NCBI RefSeq assembly: GCF_002934665.1
Contig: NZ_NIRS01000004.1
Coordinates: forward strand, 374,501-438,500
Reading direction: 5' to 3'
DNA length: 64,000 nucleotides
From: Pseudomonas laurylsulfatiphila
GTDB taxonomy: Bacteria; Pseudomonadota; Gammaproteobacteria; Pseudomonadales; Pseudomonadaceae
Part shown: one piece after another, positions 41,083 to 49,942 of the stretch
How positions within the stretch are numbered: position 1 is the stretch's first letter
How the letters are laid out: every line of letters begins with the position of its first letter
Position numbers and translations under genes: made by a program
The notes under the pieces: generated by a model
The model's database searches: none
Seen by the model: the letters and a program-made list of their open reading frames with translations, nothing else
Told to the model about the DNA's origin: nothing

Positions 41083-41690
41083 TGAAGCATGAAGCAGTCG
41101 AGAAGAACATTGGCCTGCTGGCCTTCTTCATGGTCATCGCCGTCAGCGTCGGCGGCCTGACCCAGATCGTTCCGCTGTTTTTCCAGGACGTCACCAACAA
41201 GCCGGTCGAGGGCATGAAGCCCCGCACCGCCCTTGAACTGGAAGGCCGGGACGTTTATATCGCCAACGGTTGTGTCGGCTGCCACTCGCAGATGATCCGT
41301 CCGTTCCGTGCTGAAACCGAACGCTACGGCCACTACTCGGTCGCCGGTGAAAGCGTCTGGGACCACCCGTTCCTGTGGGGTTCCAAGCGTACCGGTCCGG
41401 ACCTGGCCCGTGTCGGCGGTCGTTACTCCGATGACTGGCAGCGTGCGCACTTGTACAACCCGCGCAACGTCGTGCCCGAGTCGAAAATGCCGGCCTACCC
41501 GTTCCTCGTGGAAAACAAGCTCGACGGCAAAGACACCGCCAAGAAAATGGAAGTGTTGCGCACGCTCGGCGTTCCTTACACCGACGAAGACATCGCCGGC
41601 GCCAGGGATGCCGTGAAGGGCAAAACCGAAATGGACGCGCTGGTGGCCTATCTGCAAGGCCTGGGCACCATCATCAAAAGCAAACGGTGA
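41082..41690 (+). CDS. ccoO2: cbb3 oxidase subunit CcoO, isoform 2
   Basis: A 202-residue membrane-anchored cytochrome c with its haem site at Cys64-Val-Gly-Cys67-His68 and an ESKMPAYPF methionine motif. Differences from CcoO1 cluster in the membrane anchor ([13 protein letters not shown]) and near residues 150-180. It overlaps ccoN2 by one base, so translation is coupled. Confidence 0.97.
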   Translation: MKHEAVEKNIGLLAFFMVIAVSVGGLTQIVPLFFQDVTNKPVEGMKPRTALELEGRDVYIANGCVGCHSQMIRPFRAETERYGHYSVAGESVWDHPFLWGSKRTGPDLARVGGRYSDDWQRAHLYNPRNVVPESKMPAYPFLVENKLDGKDTAKKMEVLRTLGVPYTDEDIAGARDAVKGKTEMDALVAYLQGLGTIIKSKR

Positions 41691-41695
41691 ATTAG

Positions 41696-41881
41696 ATGGA
41701 TATCGGGATGATTCGTGGCCTGGGCACCGTTGTCGTGATGGTGGCCTTCATCGGACTGGCACTGTGGGTGTTCAGTCCCAAGCGCAAGTCGGAGTTTGAA
41801 GACGCGACCTTGCTGCCTTTCGCGGATGATCCCGAAGCCATCAAGCACGTCGAGCAAGCTTCTAGGAGTAACAAAGAATGA
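41696..41881 (+). CDS. ccoQ2: cbb3 oxidase small subunit CcoQ, isoform 2
   Basis: A 61-residue single-helix protein ([20 protein letters not shown] at the start). The ribosome site overlaps the end of ccoO2. Its stop overlaps ccoP2 by 4 bases, the same arrangement as ccoQ1-ccoP1. The tail beyond LLPFADDP is isoform-specific. Confidence 0.92.
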   Translation: MDIGMIRGLGTVVVMVAFIGLALWVFSPKRKSEFEDATLLPFADDPEAIKHVEQASRSNKE

Positions 41882-42861
41882 CTACATTCTGGAGTCTGTA
41901 CGTCACAGTCCTCAGTCTCGGTACGATCTTTTCCCTGACCTGGCTGCTGCTGTCGACCCGCAAGGGCCAGCGCACCGAGCAGACAGACGAGACGGTCGGG
42001 CACTCCTTCGACGGGATCGAGGAGTACGACAACCCGCTGCCGAAATGGTGGTTCATGCTGTTCGTGGGCACCATCATCTTCGCACTGGGCTACCTGGCGC
42101 TGTATCCGGGCCTGGGTAACTGGAAAGGCCTGCTGCCGGGTTATGGCTACCTCGACAACGAGAAGCAGACCCCCTTCGCCAACGGCCAGACCGGCTGGAC
42201 CGGCGTCCACGAGTGGGAAAAGGAAATGGCCAAGTCGGACGCCAAGTTCGGTCCGATCTTCGCCAAGTTCGCGGCCATGCCAATCGAAGAAGTGGCCAAG
42301 GACCCTCAGGCCCTGAAGATGGGTGGCCGCCTGTTCGCCTCCAACTGCTCGGTCTGCCACGGTTCCGACGCCAAGGGCGCCTATGGCTTCCCTAACCTGA
42401 CCGACGCCGACTGGCGCTGGGGGGGCGAACCGGAAACCATCAAGACCACCATCATGGGCGGCCGTCATGCGGTGATGCCGGCGTGGGCTGAAGTGATCGG
42501 CGAGCAAGGCGTGGCCGACGTGGCCGCGTTTGTCCTGACCAACCTCGATGGCCGCAAGCTGCCGGAAGGCGCCAAGGCCGACCCGGCTGCCGGGCAGAAA
42601 CTGTTCGCCGCCAACTGCGTGGCGTGCCACGGTCCGGAAGGCAAAGGCACCCCAGCGATGGGCGCACCCAACCTGACTCACCCGGCAGCGTTCATCTACG
42701 GTTCGAGCTTCGCTCAACTGCAGCAGACCATCCGTTACGGCCGTCAGGGCCAGATGCCTGCGCAAGAGCAACTGCAAGGTAACGACAAGGTTCACCTGCT
42801 GGCCGCTTACGTCTACAGCCTGTCTCACGGTGAAAAAGCTCCGGAAGCCGAGTCTCAGTAA
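41878..42861 (+). CDS. ccoP2: cbb3 oxidase subunit CcoP, isoform 2
   Basis: A 327-residue di-haem cytochrome c with two membrane helices. Haem sites are Cys157-Ser-Val-Cys160-His161 and Cys247-Val-Ala-Cys250-His251. Relative to CcoP1 it has an insertion of about 13-14 residues near 91-104 ([14 protein letters not shown]) just after the second helix. A strong terminator ends the operon 23 bases later. Confidence 0.97.
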   Translation: MTTFWSLYVTVLSLGTIFSLTWLLLSTRKGQRTEQTDETVGHSFDGIEEYDNPLPKWWFMLFVGTIIFALGYLALYPGLGNWKGLLPGYGYLDNEKQTPFANGQTGWTGVHEWEKEMAKSDAKFGPIFAKFAAMPIEEVAKDPQALKMGGRLFASNCSVCHGSDAKGAYGFPNLTDADWRWGGEPETIKTTIMGGRHAVMPAWAEVIGEQGVADVAAFVLTNLDGRKLPEGAKADPAAGQKLFAANCVACHGPEGKGTPAMGAPNLTHPAAFIYGSSFAQLQQTIRYGRQGQMPAQEQLQGNDKVHLLAAYVYSLSHGEKAPEAESQ

Positions 42862-42883
42862 GACCTGCGCTTTCGGTAACAGG

Positions 42884-42919
42884 AAAGGCCGCGCCAGTCA
42901 TCTGGCGCGGCCTTTTTTA
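42884..42919. terminator. ccoNOQP-2 terminator
   Basis: A 14-bp stem AAAGGCCGCGCCAG with its complement around a TCAT loop, followed by a T-run. The tail overlaps the stop codon (42917-42919) of the converging metallophosphoesterase gene. One of the strongest terminators in the window. Confidence 0.95.
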
Positions 42920-43921
42920 TGGTCGGCCGGCGAAAATCGATTTCACGGGCACCGTCCTGATCAACTGACGCGCCTGCCAATCGTTGTTCTCCACCAGACT
43001 GACATCCAGTTGCTTGCGATCCTCGGAAAAGCTGGCAATCAGATAAGTCTCCTGGGAAGCGCCACCACTGAGAAACATCGGCACTCCATTCAGGCTGGAG
43101 ACCTGTCCTCCGTCCTGATGGTAGTGACCCGCAAAGACGGCCGTGACCTCATACTTGGCGACCATTTCCCGGAAACGCTTTACTTGCTCCCAATCCCCCA
43201 TCATGCCGTCCGGCTTGTGCATGTTGATGATGATCGCGTAGCCCTGAGCCCGGGCAACCTTCAGATCTTTCTCCAGCCAGTCGAGCGAACTGGTGATTTC
43301 GAATGTCGTCGGGTTCAACGGACTAGAGATGCGGACACTGTAGGTCGGCTCATTATTGAGTTGCACCATATGAACCTCGCCTATATTTTTCGAGTAAGCG
43401 AGACTACCCGTATACAACCTGTTTAGAGCCCCACCAATTATATCCAGGTCAAACTCCTCGACCTTACCCTGGTGATGCTCTTTGAAGTCCACGATACTGC
43501 CTGCAGCGCAGCTATTACTAAAACAATCATCCACATTATTTTGATAGTCATGATTGCCCAGACCGTACAGGTAGTCATCACCAAAGTATTTATTCAATAC
43601 CGAATTAATGTAGGAACGCTGCCACCCATGACCGAACGCCGTCATGTCGCCATTGATCATCAGGGGCACCTGCGACGGCGAGCCATGCTTCATGCGGAAG
43701 TCGGCAATGCTCGAGAACTGGCTATCCACCAGCCACTTGGAGCGTTTTTCAAAATCCGCAGCGGACTCAGGCTCGTCACTATCGGATTTTTCCGTCCATG
43801 GATATTGCGGATCAGACGCAAAAACCATATGACGAGGCATCCCTTCGACCGCATGCACAACAGTAGATGCCGAGAACAACAGCAGACAGGCAAAAACCTT
43901 GATACTTTCATGAGAAAACAT
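42917..43921 (-). CDS. Secreted metallophosphoesterase (probable insertion)
   Basis: A 334-residue protein from the ATG at 43921, which has GGAAG upstream and gives a signal peptide (MFSHESIKVFACLLLFSAST, cut near HA-VEG at 24). Calcineurin-like motifs are present: Asp37 in ASDPQ, Gly91-Asp92 in NGDMTAFGHG, GNHD at 122-125, His235 in INMHKP and GHYH at 265-268. There is a Cys-x4-Cys pair near 133-138. It should be a periplasmic or secreted phosphatase/phosphodiesterase; substrate is unknown. Base composition is clearly more AT-rich than its neighbours. It separates ccoP2 from ccoG, which are adjacent in related genomes, so horizontal acquisition is likely. Confidence 0.85.
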   Translation of the reverse strand: MFSHESIKVFACLLLFSASTVVHAVEGMPRHMVFASDPQYPWTEKSDSDEPESAADFEKRSKWLVDSQFSSIADFRMKHGSPSQVPLMINGDMTAFGHGWQRSYINSVLNKYFGDDYLYGLGNHDYQNNVDDCFSNSCAAGSIVDFKEHHQGKVEEFDLDIIGGALNRLYTGSLAYSKNIGEVHMVQLNNEPTYSVRISSPLNPTTFEITSSLDWLEKDLKVARAQGYAIIINMHKPDGMMGDWEQVKRFREMVAKYEVTAVFAGHYHQDGGQVSSLNGVPMFLSGGASQETYLIASFSEDRKQLDVSLVENNDWQARQLIRTVPVKSIFAGRP

Positions 43922-44364
43922 AGTAAAAACTTCCATCCATAGAATGAATAACGCACGAATAAAAAACTTACCCGCACCCACTTCTTAAACTATAAGACAG
44001 AAATAAAAACATCAAACAATCAAAGCAGAACAGTCAAGTTAAGATATTTCCCGCGCATCGACCCACTGATATCCGCGCCCCGCCGATATGGACTGATTGT
44101 TTACACTAACCGCAACAACACAGGCCACGTCATCGTCAACGATTGCGCGCGGCCTTGCTGAAAACCGTCCATACTTCACAAGTCAATTGACTCAGATCAC
44201 GTTTTGTTACATTCGCTACACCATTCATGATTTTTACCCAACGCGACCAAAGGTCGCACCCGCAGGCTAGAGCGACAGGCGTATCATTGCGCCACTGCAA
44301 CACCCCTTTTTGACCGCGGTCGGCACGTACTGACCGAGGCACTTTTCCACTGCCGTGGGATGCA
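43922..44364. other. AT-rich gap before ccoG
   Basis: This 443-base region is AT-rich in its left half (about 43922-44060), matching the inserted metallophosphoesterase gene, then returns to normal composition. It holds a good Anr box at 44187-44200. No further gene is supported. Confidence 0.7.
44187..44200. promoter_or_regulatory. Anr box before ccoG
   Basis: TTGACTCAGATCAC matches the FNR/Anr consensus TTGAT-N4-ATCAA at 8 of 10 positions. CATGAT at 44226-44231 could be the -10, placing the box centre about 43-44 bases before the start of transcription, close to the class II position. Confidence 0.6.
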
Positions 44365-45783
44365 ATGATGAGCAACCAGATTCCGGTACACGACGTCACG
44401 CCACCCACCAAGAACGCGAACAACAGCGTCGACCTCTACGCCTCCAGGGAAAAAATCTACACCCGCGCCTTCACCGGCCTGTTCCGCAACCTGCGGATGA
44501 CCGGCGGTGCCCTGTTGTTCCTGCTGTATTTCGGTACGGTGTGGCTGGACTGGGGCGGTCATCAGGCGGTCTGGTGGAACCTGCCGGAGCGCAAGTTTTT
44601 CATTTTCGGCGCCACCTTCTGGCCCCAGGACTTCATCTTGCTGTCCGGCATGCTGATCATCGCCGCGTTCGGCCTGTTCTTCATCACGGTGTATGCCGGA
44701 CGGGTCTGGTGCGGTTATACCTGCCCGCAAAGCGTGTGGACCTGGATCTTCATGTGGTGCGAAAAAGTCACCGAAGGTGATCGCAACCAGCGCATCAAGC
44801 TCGACAAGGCGCCGATGAGCGCCAACAAGTTCCTGCGCAAGTTCAGCAAGCACAGCCTGTGGCTGTTGATCGGTTTCGTCACCGGCATGACCTTCGTCGG
44901 TTACTTTTCGCCGATCCGCGAACTGGTGTTCGACTTCTTCACCGGTCAGGCGGATGGCTGGTCTTACTTCTGGGTTGGCTTCTTTACCCTCGCCACTTAC
45001 GGCAACGCCGGCTGGTTGCGCGAACAGGTGTGCATCTACATGTGCCCGTACGCGCGCTTCCAGAGCGTGATGTTCGACAAGGACACCCTGATCGTTTCCT
45101 ACGACCCGCGCCGCGGCGAAAGCCGTGGCCCGCGCAAGAAAGGCATCGATTACAAGGCCCAGGGGCTGGGTGACTGCATCGACTGCACCATGTGCGTCCA
45201 GGTCTGCCCGACCGGTATCGACATCCGCGACGGCCTGCAAATCGAATGCATCGGCTGCGCCGCCTGCATCGATGCCTGCGACGCCATCATGGACAAGATG
45301 GAATACCCGCGCGGGCTGATCAGCTACACCACCGAGCACAACCTGTCCGGGCAGAAAACCCATAAACTGCGTCCACGCCTGATCGGCTATGCCGTGGTAC
45401 TGCTGGCGATGATCAGCTTGCTGGTGACAGCGTTTTTCATGCGTGCGCTGGTGGGTTTCGATGTCAGCAAGGACCGCGTGCTGTACCGCGAGAACGCCGA
45501 AGGCCGGATCGAAAACGTCTACAGCCTGAAAATCATGAACAAGGACCAGCGCGACCATACCTACCTGCTCGAAGCCTCCGGCCTGCCGGATCTCAAATTG
45601 CAGGGCCGGCGCGAGATCAAGGTCGCGGCCGGCGAGATCGTCAGCCAGCCTGCCGAGCTGTCCGTCGCACCGGAAAAACTGCCGTCGAGCACCAACGAGG
45701 TGAAATTCATCCTCAAGGATGCCGATGACGACAGCGTCCACATTGAAGCCAAGAGCCGGTTCATCGGCCCACAAAATCGTTGA
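44365..45783 (+). CDS. ccoG: cbb3 oxidase assembly protein CcoG
   Basis: A 472-residue membrane iron-sulfur protein (471 from the second ATG). Helices lie at about 40-60, 82-104, 158-180, 195-212 and 340-362. Two 4Fe-4S clusters are bound by CIDCTMCVQVCP and CIGCAACIDACD. The VWCGYTCPQSVWTW motif is a further conserved Cys site. The C-terminus is an Ig-like FixG domain. CcoG reduces copper for the oxidase in other bacteria. It begins ccoG-ccoH-ccoI-ccoS, with an Anr box upstream. Confidence 0.95.
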   Translation: MMSNQIPVHDVTPPTKNANNSVDLYASREKIYTRAFTGLFRNLRMTGGALLFLLYFGTVWLDWGGHQAVWWNLPERKFFIFGATFWPQDFILLSGMLIIAAFGLFFITVYAGRVWCGYTCPQSVWTWIFMWCEKVTEGDRNQRIKLDKAPMSANKFLRKFSKHSLWLLIGFVTGMTFVGYFSPIRELVFDFFTGQADGWSYFWVGFFTLATYGNAGWLREQVCIYMCPYARFQSVMFDKDTLIVSYDPRRGESRGPRKKGIDYKAQGLGDCIDCTMCVQVCPTGIDIRDGLQIECIGCAACIDACDAIMDKMEYPRGLISYTTEHNLSGQKTHKLRPRLIGYAVVLLAMISLLVTAFFMRALVGFDVSKDRVLYRENAEGRIENVYSLKIMNKDQRDHTYLLEASGLPDLKLQGRREIKVAAGEIVSQPAELSVAPEKLPSSTNEVKFILKDADDDSVHIEAKSRFIGPQNR

Positions 45784-45794
45784 GAGAACAGAAC

Positions 45795-46334
45795 ATGCCC
45801 GCAGCAAATGCCGCAAGCCCCTGGTACAAGCACCTCTGGCCGTGGATCATCATCGGGATCCTGGCCTGCTCGGTGACGCTGACCTTGTCCATGGTGACCA
45901 TCGCGGTGAAGAACCCGGACAACCTGGTCAACGACAACTACTACGAGGCTGGCAAAGGCATCAACCGCTCCCTCGACCGTGAGCTGCTGGCCCAGAACCT
46001 GAAAATGCGCGCCAGTATTCATCTCGATGACGTGACCGGCGAAGTTGACCTGCGCCTGAGCGGCGACAGCCATCCGAAAACCCTGGAGCTGAACCTGATC
46101 TCGCCGACCCAGCCGGAGAAAGATCGCAAGATCACCCTGGCCCGCAGCGAAACCGAACAGGGTCGCTACATCGGCCAATTGAGCGACAAGATCGAAGGCC
46201 GGCGTTTTGTCGAATTGCTCGGCACCCAGGACGAGCACATCTGGCGCATGTTCGAAGAAGAACTGGTCAACCATGACAAGGATCTGCTGCTCGGTGATGA
46301 GCCGTTGCAAGGTGCCGAAGACCTGGAAAAATAA
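45795..46334 (+). CDS. ccoH: cbb3 oxidase assembly protein CcoH (FixH)
   Basis: A 179-residue protein with one membrane helix (about 19-41, WIIIGILACSVTLTLSMVTI) and a periplasmic FixH domain starting VKNPDNLVNDNYYEAGKGIN. The start at 45795 has GAGAG upstream. It is needed for stable assembly of the cbb3 complex. It begins 11 bases after ccoG. A REP doublet separates it from ccoI. Confidence 0.92.
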   Translation: MPAANAASPWYKHLWPWIIIGILACSVTLTLSMVTIAVKNPDNLVNDNYYEAGKGINRSLDRELLAQNLKMRASIHLDDVTGEVDLRLSGDSHPKTLELNLISPTQPEKDRKITLARSETEQGRYIGQLSDKIEGRRFVELLGTQDEHIWRMFEEELVNHDKDLLLGDEPLQGAEDLEK

Positions 46335-46349
46335 AGCAGCGCTTCGCGC

Positions 46350-46441
46350 ATCGCGAGCAAGCTCGCTCCCACAGTTGATCACCGTCGTGCTCAGAACCTG
46401 AGTACACCTATGATCCCTGTGGGAGCGAGCTTGCTCGCGAT
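46350..46441. repeat. REP doublet within the ccoGHIS operon
   Basis: ATCGCGAGCAAGCTCGCTCC at 46350 and an inverted partner ending at 46441, between ccoH and ccoI. A stem-loop here could reduce read-through or protect ccoGH mRNA, lowering ccoI relative to ccoG. Confidence 0.9.
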
Positions 46442-46488
46442 GAGGCCCTATCAGACGCCAGAGATTCAGCAGTACTAGTGAATACTCC

Positions 46489-48942
46489 ATGACCACCACC
46501 CCACTCCCCTGCTACCACTGCGCCCTGCCCGTCCCGGCCGGCAGTCGCTTCACCGCCGTCGTACTCGGGGAGTCCCGCGAGTTCTGCTGCCCGGGTTGCC
46601 AGGCCGTGGCCGAGGCCATCGTCGCCGGCGGCCTGGATAGCTATTACCAGCACCGCAGCGAAGCCTCGGCCAACCCCGAGGCGCTGCCGGTACAACTGGT
46701 CGACGAACTGGCGCTTTACGACCGCGCCGATGTGCAGCAGCCCTTTGTCCGCCACGAAGGCGCAATGGCCGAAACCACGCTGTTGATGGAAGGCATCAGT
46801 TGCGCCGCCTGCGGCTGGTTGATCGAAAAACACCTGCGCACCTTGCCGGCGGTGGCCGAAGCGCGCCTGAACCTGTCCAACCATCGCCTGCACGTGCGCT
46901 GGAGCGACGCGCAATTACCCCTGAGCCGAGTCCTCAGCGAACTGCGCCACATCGGGTATGCCGCACACCCCTATCAGGCCGACCGCGCCAGCGAACAACT
47001 GGCCAGCGAAAACCGCCTGGCTCTGCGCCAGCTTGGTGTGGCCGGATTACTGTGGTTCCAGGCGATGATGGCAACCATGGCCACCTGGCCTGAATTCAAC
47101 ATCGACCTCAGTCCAGAACTGCACACCATCCTGCGCTGGGTCGCGCTGTTCCTCACCACCCCGATCGTGTTCTACAGCTGTGCACCGTTTTTCAAAGGCG
47201 CCATGCGCGATCTGCGCACCCGACACCTGACCATGGACGTTTCCGTGTCGCTGGCCATCGGCAGCGCCTACGTTGCCGGGATCTGGACCTCGATCAGCGG
47301 GGTCGGCGAACTGTATTTCGATGCCGTCGGCATGTTTGCCTTGTTCCTGCTGGCCGGGCGCTATCTGGAGCGGCGCGCCCGCGAGCGCACGGCCGCCGCC
47401 ACCGCGCAGCTGGTGAATCTGCTGCCCGCCTCGTGCCTGCGCTTGACGCCTGAGGGCCAGAGCGAACGCATTCTGCTCAGCGAACTGCGCATCGGTGATC
47501 AGGTACTGGTTCATCCAGGCGCCATTCTCCCGGCCGACGGCAAGATCCTCGACGGCCAGTCGAGTATCGACGAATCGCTGCTGACCGGCGAATACCTGCC
47601 GCACCCTCGCACCCTCGGCGATGCGGTCACCGCCGGCACCCTCAACGTCGAAGGCGCACTGACCGTCGAGGTCCTGGCCCTGGGCCAGGACACGCGCCTC
47701 TCGGCCATCGTTCGCCTGCTCGATCGTGCCCAGGCCGAAAAACCGCGCCTGGCGGAAATCGCCGACCGCGCCGCGCAATGGTTCCTGCTGTTGTCGCTGA
47801 TCGCGGCTGCGGCCATCGGCCTGTTGTGGTGGGAACTGGACTCATCGCGAGCCTTCTGGATCGTGCTGGCGATGCTCGTGGCGACCTGCCCGTGCGCCTT
47901 GTCGCTGGCGACGCCAACCGCCCTCACCGCCGCCACCGGCACCTTGCACAAACTTGGCCTGCTGCTGACCCGCGGTCATGTGCTGGAAGGCCTGAACCAG
48001 ATCGACACGGTGATTTTCGACAAGACCGGCACCCTCACCGAAGGCCGACTGGCGCTGCGCTCGATCCGCCCCCTCGGGGCCCTCGACAGCGACCAATGCC
48101 TGGGCCTCGCCGCCGCCCTGGAAAACCGTTCCGAACACCCCATCGCCCGTGCTTTCGGACGCGCGCCGATGGCGGCCGAAGAAGTCCACAGCACACCGGG
48201 CCTTGGCCTGGAGGGGCTGGTTGAAGGGCGGCGCCTGCGCATCGGTCAACCGGGATTCGTCTGCGAACTCAGTGATGCCAAGGCGCCGCCGATGCCCGAA
48301 GAAGCCGGTCAATGGCTGCTGCTCGGCGACAGCGATGGGCCACTGGCCTGGCTGGTCCTCGATGATCGCGTGCGTGACGATGCGCCGGCCTTGCTGGCCG
48401 CGTGCAAGGCGCGGGGCTGGCGCACGCTGTTGTTGTCCGGAGACAGCTCGCCGATGGTCGCCAGCGTGGCGGCTGAACTGGGTATCGATGAAGCGCGCGG
48501 CGGCTTGCGCCCGGACGACAAACTGCAAGTCCTGCAACAACTGCACAAGGAAGGTCGCAAGGTGTTGATGCTGGGTGACGGCGTCAATGACGTGCCGGTG
48601 CTGGCGGCTGCGGATATCAGCGTCGCCATGGGATCGGCCACTGATTTGGCGAAAACCAGTGCCGATGCGGTGCTGCTGTCCAACCGCCTCGACGCGCTGG
48701 TGCAAGCCTTCAGCCTGGCGCGGCGCACCCGTCGGGTCATTATCGAGAACCTGTTGTGGGCCGGGTTGTACAATGGCCTCATGTTGCCCTTCGCCGCCCT
48801 CGGCTGGATCACTCCGGTCTGGGCGGCGGTAGGCATGTCGATCAGTTCGTTGACCGTGGTGCTAAACGCGCTGCGCCTGACTCGGATGCCGAGCGAGCGC
48901 GCCCTCGACACCCCGCCAGAAACCCGCCCGCTGCCGGCCTGA
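46489..48942 (+). CDS. ccoI: Copper-exporting P1B-type ATPase CcoI (FixI)
   Basis: An 817-residue P-type ATPase. The N-terminus has a Cys-rich part (CYHCALPVP at 8-11; EFCCPGC at 33-37) and one HMA domain with GISCAACGW (Cys105, Cys108). Membrane copper site: CPC at 467-469. Catalytic: Asp511 in DKTGTLTEG; SEHP loop; GDGVNDVPVLAAADISVAMG hinge. It delivers copper through the inner membrane for CuB assembly in CcoN, rather than for copper resistance. It is followed 22 bases later by ccoS. Confidence 0.96.
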   Translation: MTTTPLPCYHCALPVPAGSRFTAVVLGESREFCCPGCQAVAEAIVAGGLDSYYQHRSEASANPEALPVQLVDELALYDRADVQQPFVRHEGAMAETTLLMEGISCAACGWLIEKHLRTLPAVAEARLNLSNHRLHVRWSDAQLPLSRVLSELRHIGYAAHPYQADRASEQLASENRLALRQLGVAGLLWFQAMMATMATWPEFNIDLSPELHTILRWVALFLTTPIVFYSCAPFFKGAMRDLRTRHLTMDVSVSLAIGSAYVAGIWTSISGVGELYFDAVGMFALFLLAGRYLERRARERTAAATAQLVNLLPASCLRLTPEGQSERILLSELRIGDQVLVHPGAILPADGKILDGQSSIDESLLTGEYLPHPRTLGDAVTAGTLNVEGALTVEVLALGQDTRLSAIVRLLDRAQAEKPRLAEIADRAAQWFLLLSLIAAAAIGLLWWELDSSRAFWIVLAMLVATCPCALSLATPTALTAATGTLHKLGLLLTRGHVLEGLNQIDTVIFDKTGTLTEGRLALRSIRPLGALDSDQCLGLAAALENRSEHPIARAFGRAPMAAEEVHSTPGLGLEGLVEGRRLRIGQPGFVCELSDAKAPPMPEEAGQWLLLGDSDGPLAWLVLDDRVRDDAPALLAACKARGWRTLLLSGDSSPMVASVAAELGIDEARGGLRPDDKLQVLQQLHKEGRKVLMLGDGVNDVPVLAAADISVAMGSATDLAKTSADAVLLSNRLDALVQAFSLARRTRRVIIENLLWAGLYNGLMLPFAALGWITPVWAAVGMSISSLTVVLNALRLTRMPSERALDTPPETRPLPA

Positions 48943-48964
48943 GCCGCGCGGGCATGGAGTCCAG

Positions 48965-49183
48965 ATGCCAGCTCTTTACGTGATGATTCCCGCTGCGCTG
49001 CTGATCGTGGCCATCGCCGTCTATATCTTCTTCTGGGCGGTCGACAGCGGACAGTACGACGACCTCGACGGCCCGGCCCACAGCATCCTGTTCGACGACC
49101 AGGACCCGAACCACACCGCCGCCGTAGACGAAGCCAGCGGCCAACCGGCCAAACCGCAAGACAAGGCCCCGCCCCATGCTTGA
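48965..49183 (+). CDS. ccoS: cbb3 oxidase maturation protein CcoS
   Basis: A 72-residue protein with one N-terminal helix (about 4-26, YVMIPAALLIVAIAVYIFFW) and the FixS motif DSGQYDDLDGPAHSILFDD, then a proline/lysine tail. It is needed for cofactor insertion in cbb3 oxidases. It overlaps the next gene by 8 bases. Confidence 0.93.
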   Translation: MPALYVMIPAALLIVAIAVYIFFWAVDSGQYDDLDGPAHSILFDDQDPNHTAAVDEASGQPAKPQDKAPPHA

Positions 49184-49859
49184 ACTGGCGCCACTGCTGG
49201 TATCGGCGGTGATCCTCGGCTTGCTCGGCGGCGGCCATTGCCTGGGCATGTGCGGCGGCTTGATGGGCGCGCTGACCCTGGCGATTCCCAAGGAGCAACG
49301 CAGCCGCCGCTTTCGCCTGCTGCTGGCCTACAACCTGGGGCGGATTCTGAGTTATGCCTGCGCCGGACTGTTGATCGGCCTGGCCGGATGGGCCGTGGCC
49401 AGCAGCCCGGCGGCGATGTTCCTGCGCATCCTCGCCGGCTTGCTGTTGATTGCCATGGGCTTGTACCTGGCCGGCTGGTGGAGCGGCCTGACCCGTATCG
49501 AAAGCCTCGGTCGAGGCTTGTGGCGGCACATCCAGCCAGTCGCCAACCGGTTGCTGCCGGTATCGAGCGTTCCCCGTGCGCTGCTGCTGGGTGCACTCTG
49601 GGGCTGGCTGCCGTGCGGCCTGGTTTACAGCACCCTGCTATGGTCGGCCAGCCAGGGCAACGCGCTGGACAGTGCATTGTTGATGCTTGCGTTCGGGCTT
49701 GGCACCTGGCCGGTACTGCTGGCGACCGGCCTGGCCGCCGAGCGCGTCACCGCGGTGTTGCGCAAGCGCAGTGTGCGGATGGCGGGCGGGATGCTGGTGA
49801 TGCTGTTTGGCATCTGGACCTTGCCGGGGCCGCATCAGCATTGGTTGATGGGGCATTAA
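49176..49859 (+). CDS. TauE/SafE-like (UreH/DsbD-type) membrane protein
   Basis: A 227-residue protein with about 6 membrane helices. It opens with LLGGGHCLGMCGGLMGAL, with a His-Cys-x3-Cys arrangement near the first helix, and has WGWLPCGLVYSTLLW in the second half, features of the UreH/DsbD-2 type of membrane protein linked to metal or thiol transport. Annotated as TauE/SafE-like in pseudomonads. It overlaps ccoS by 8 bases, so it is probably the last gene of the ccoGHIS operon and may help supply copper or reductant; this role is inferred. Confidence 0.85.
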   Translation: MLELAPLLVSAVILGLLGGGHCLGMCGGLMGALTLAIPKEQRSRRFRLLLAYNLGRILSYACAGLLIGLAGWAVASSPAAMFLRILAGLLLIAMGLYLAGWWSGLTRIESLGRGLWRHIQPVANRLLPVSSVPRALLLGALWGWLPCGLVYSTLLWSASQGNALDSALLMLAFGLGTWPVLLATGLAAERVTAVLRKRSVRMAGGMLVMLFGIWTLPGPHQHWLMGH

Positions 49860-49863
49860 AAGC

Positions 49864-49940
49864 AAAAGATCGCAGCCTTCGGCAGCTCCTACATGGATCG
49901 CGTACACCTGTAGGAGCTGCCGAAGGCTGCGATCTTTTGA
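49864..49940. repeat. REP doublet abutting the hemN Anr box
   Basis: GCAGCCTTCGGCAGCTCCTA and its inverted partner with a short spacer. The right unit continues into GATCTTTTGATCTT, and the Anr box starts at once at 49943. Confidence 0.88.
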
Positions 49941-49942
49941 TC

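Noticed and set aside
44284-45816. 510-codon minus-strand open frame opposite ccoG
   Set aside because: Antisense shadow; ccoG has both ferredoxin-type cysteine motifs on the plus strand.
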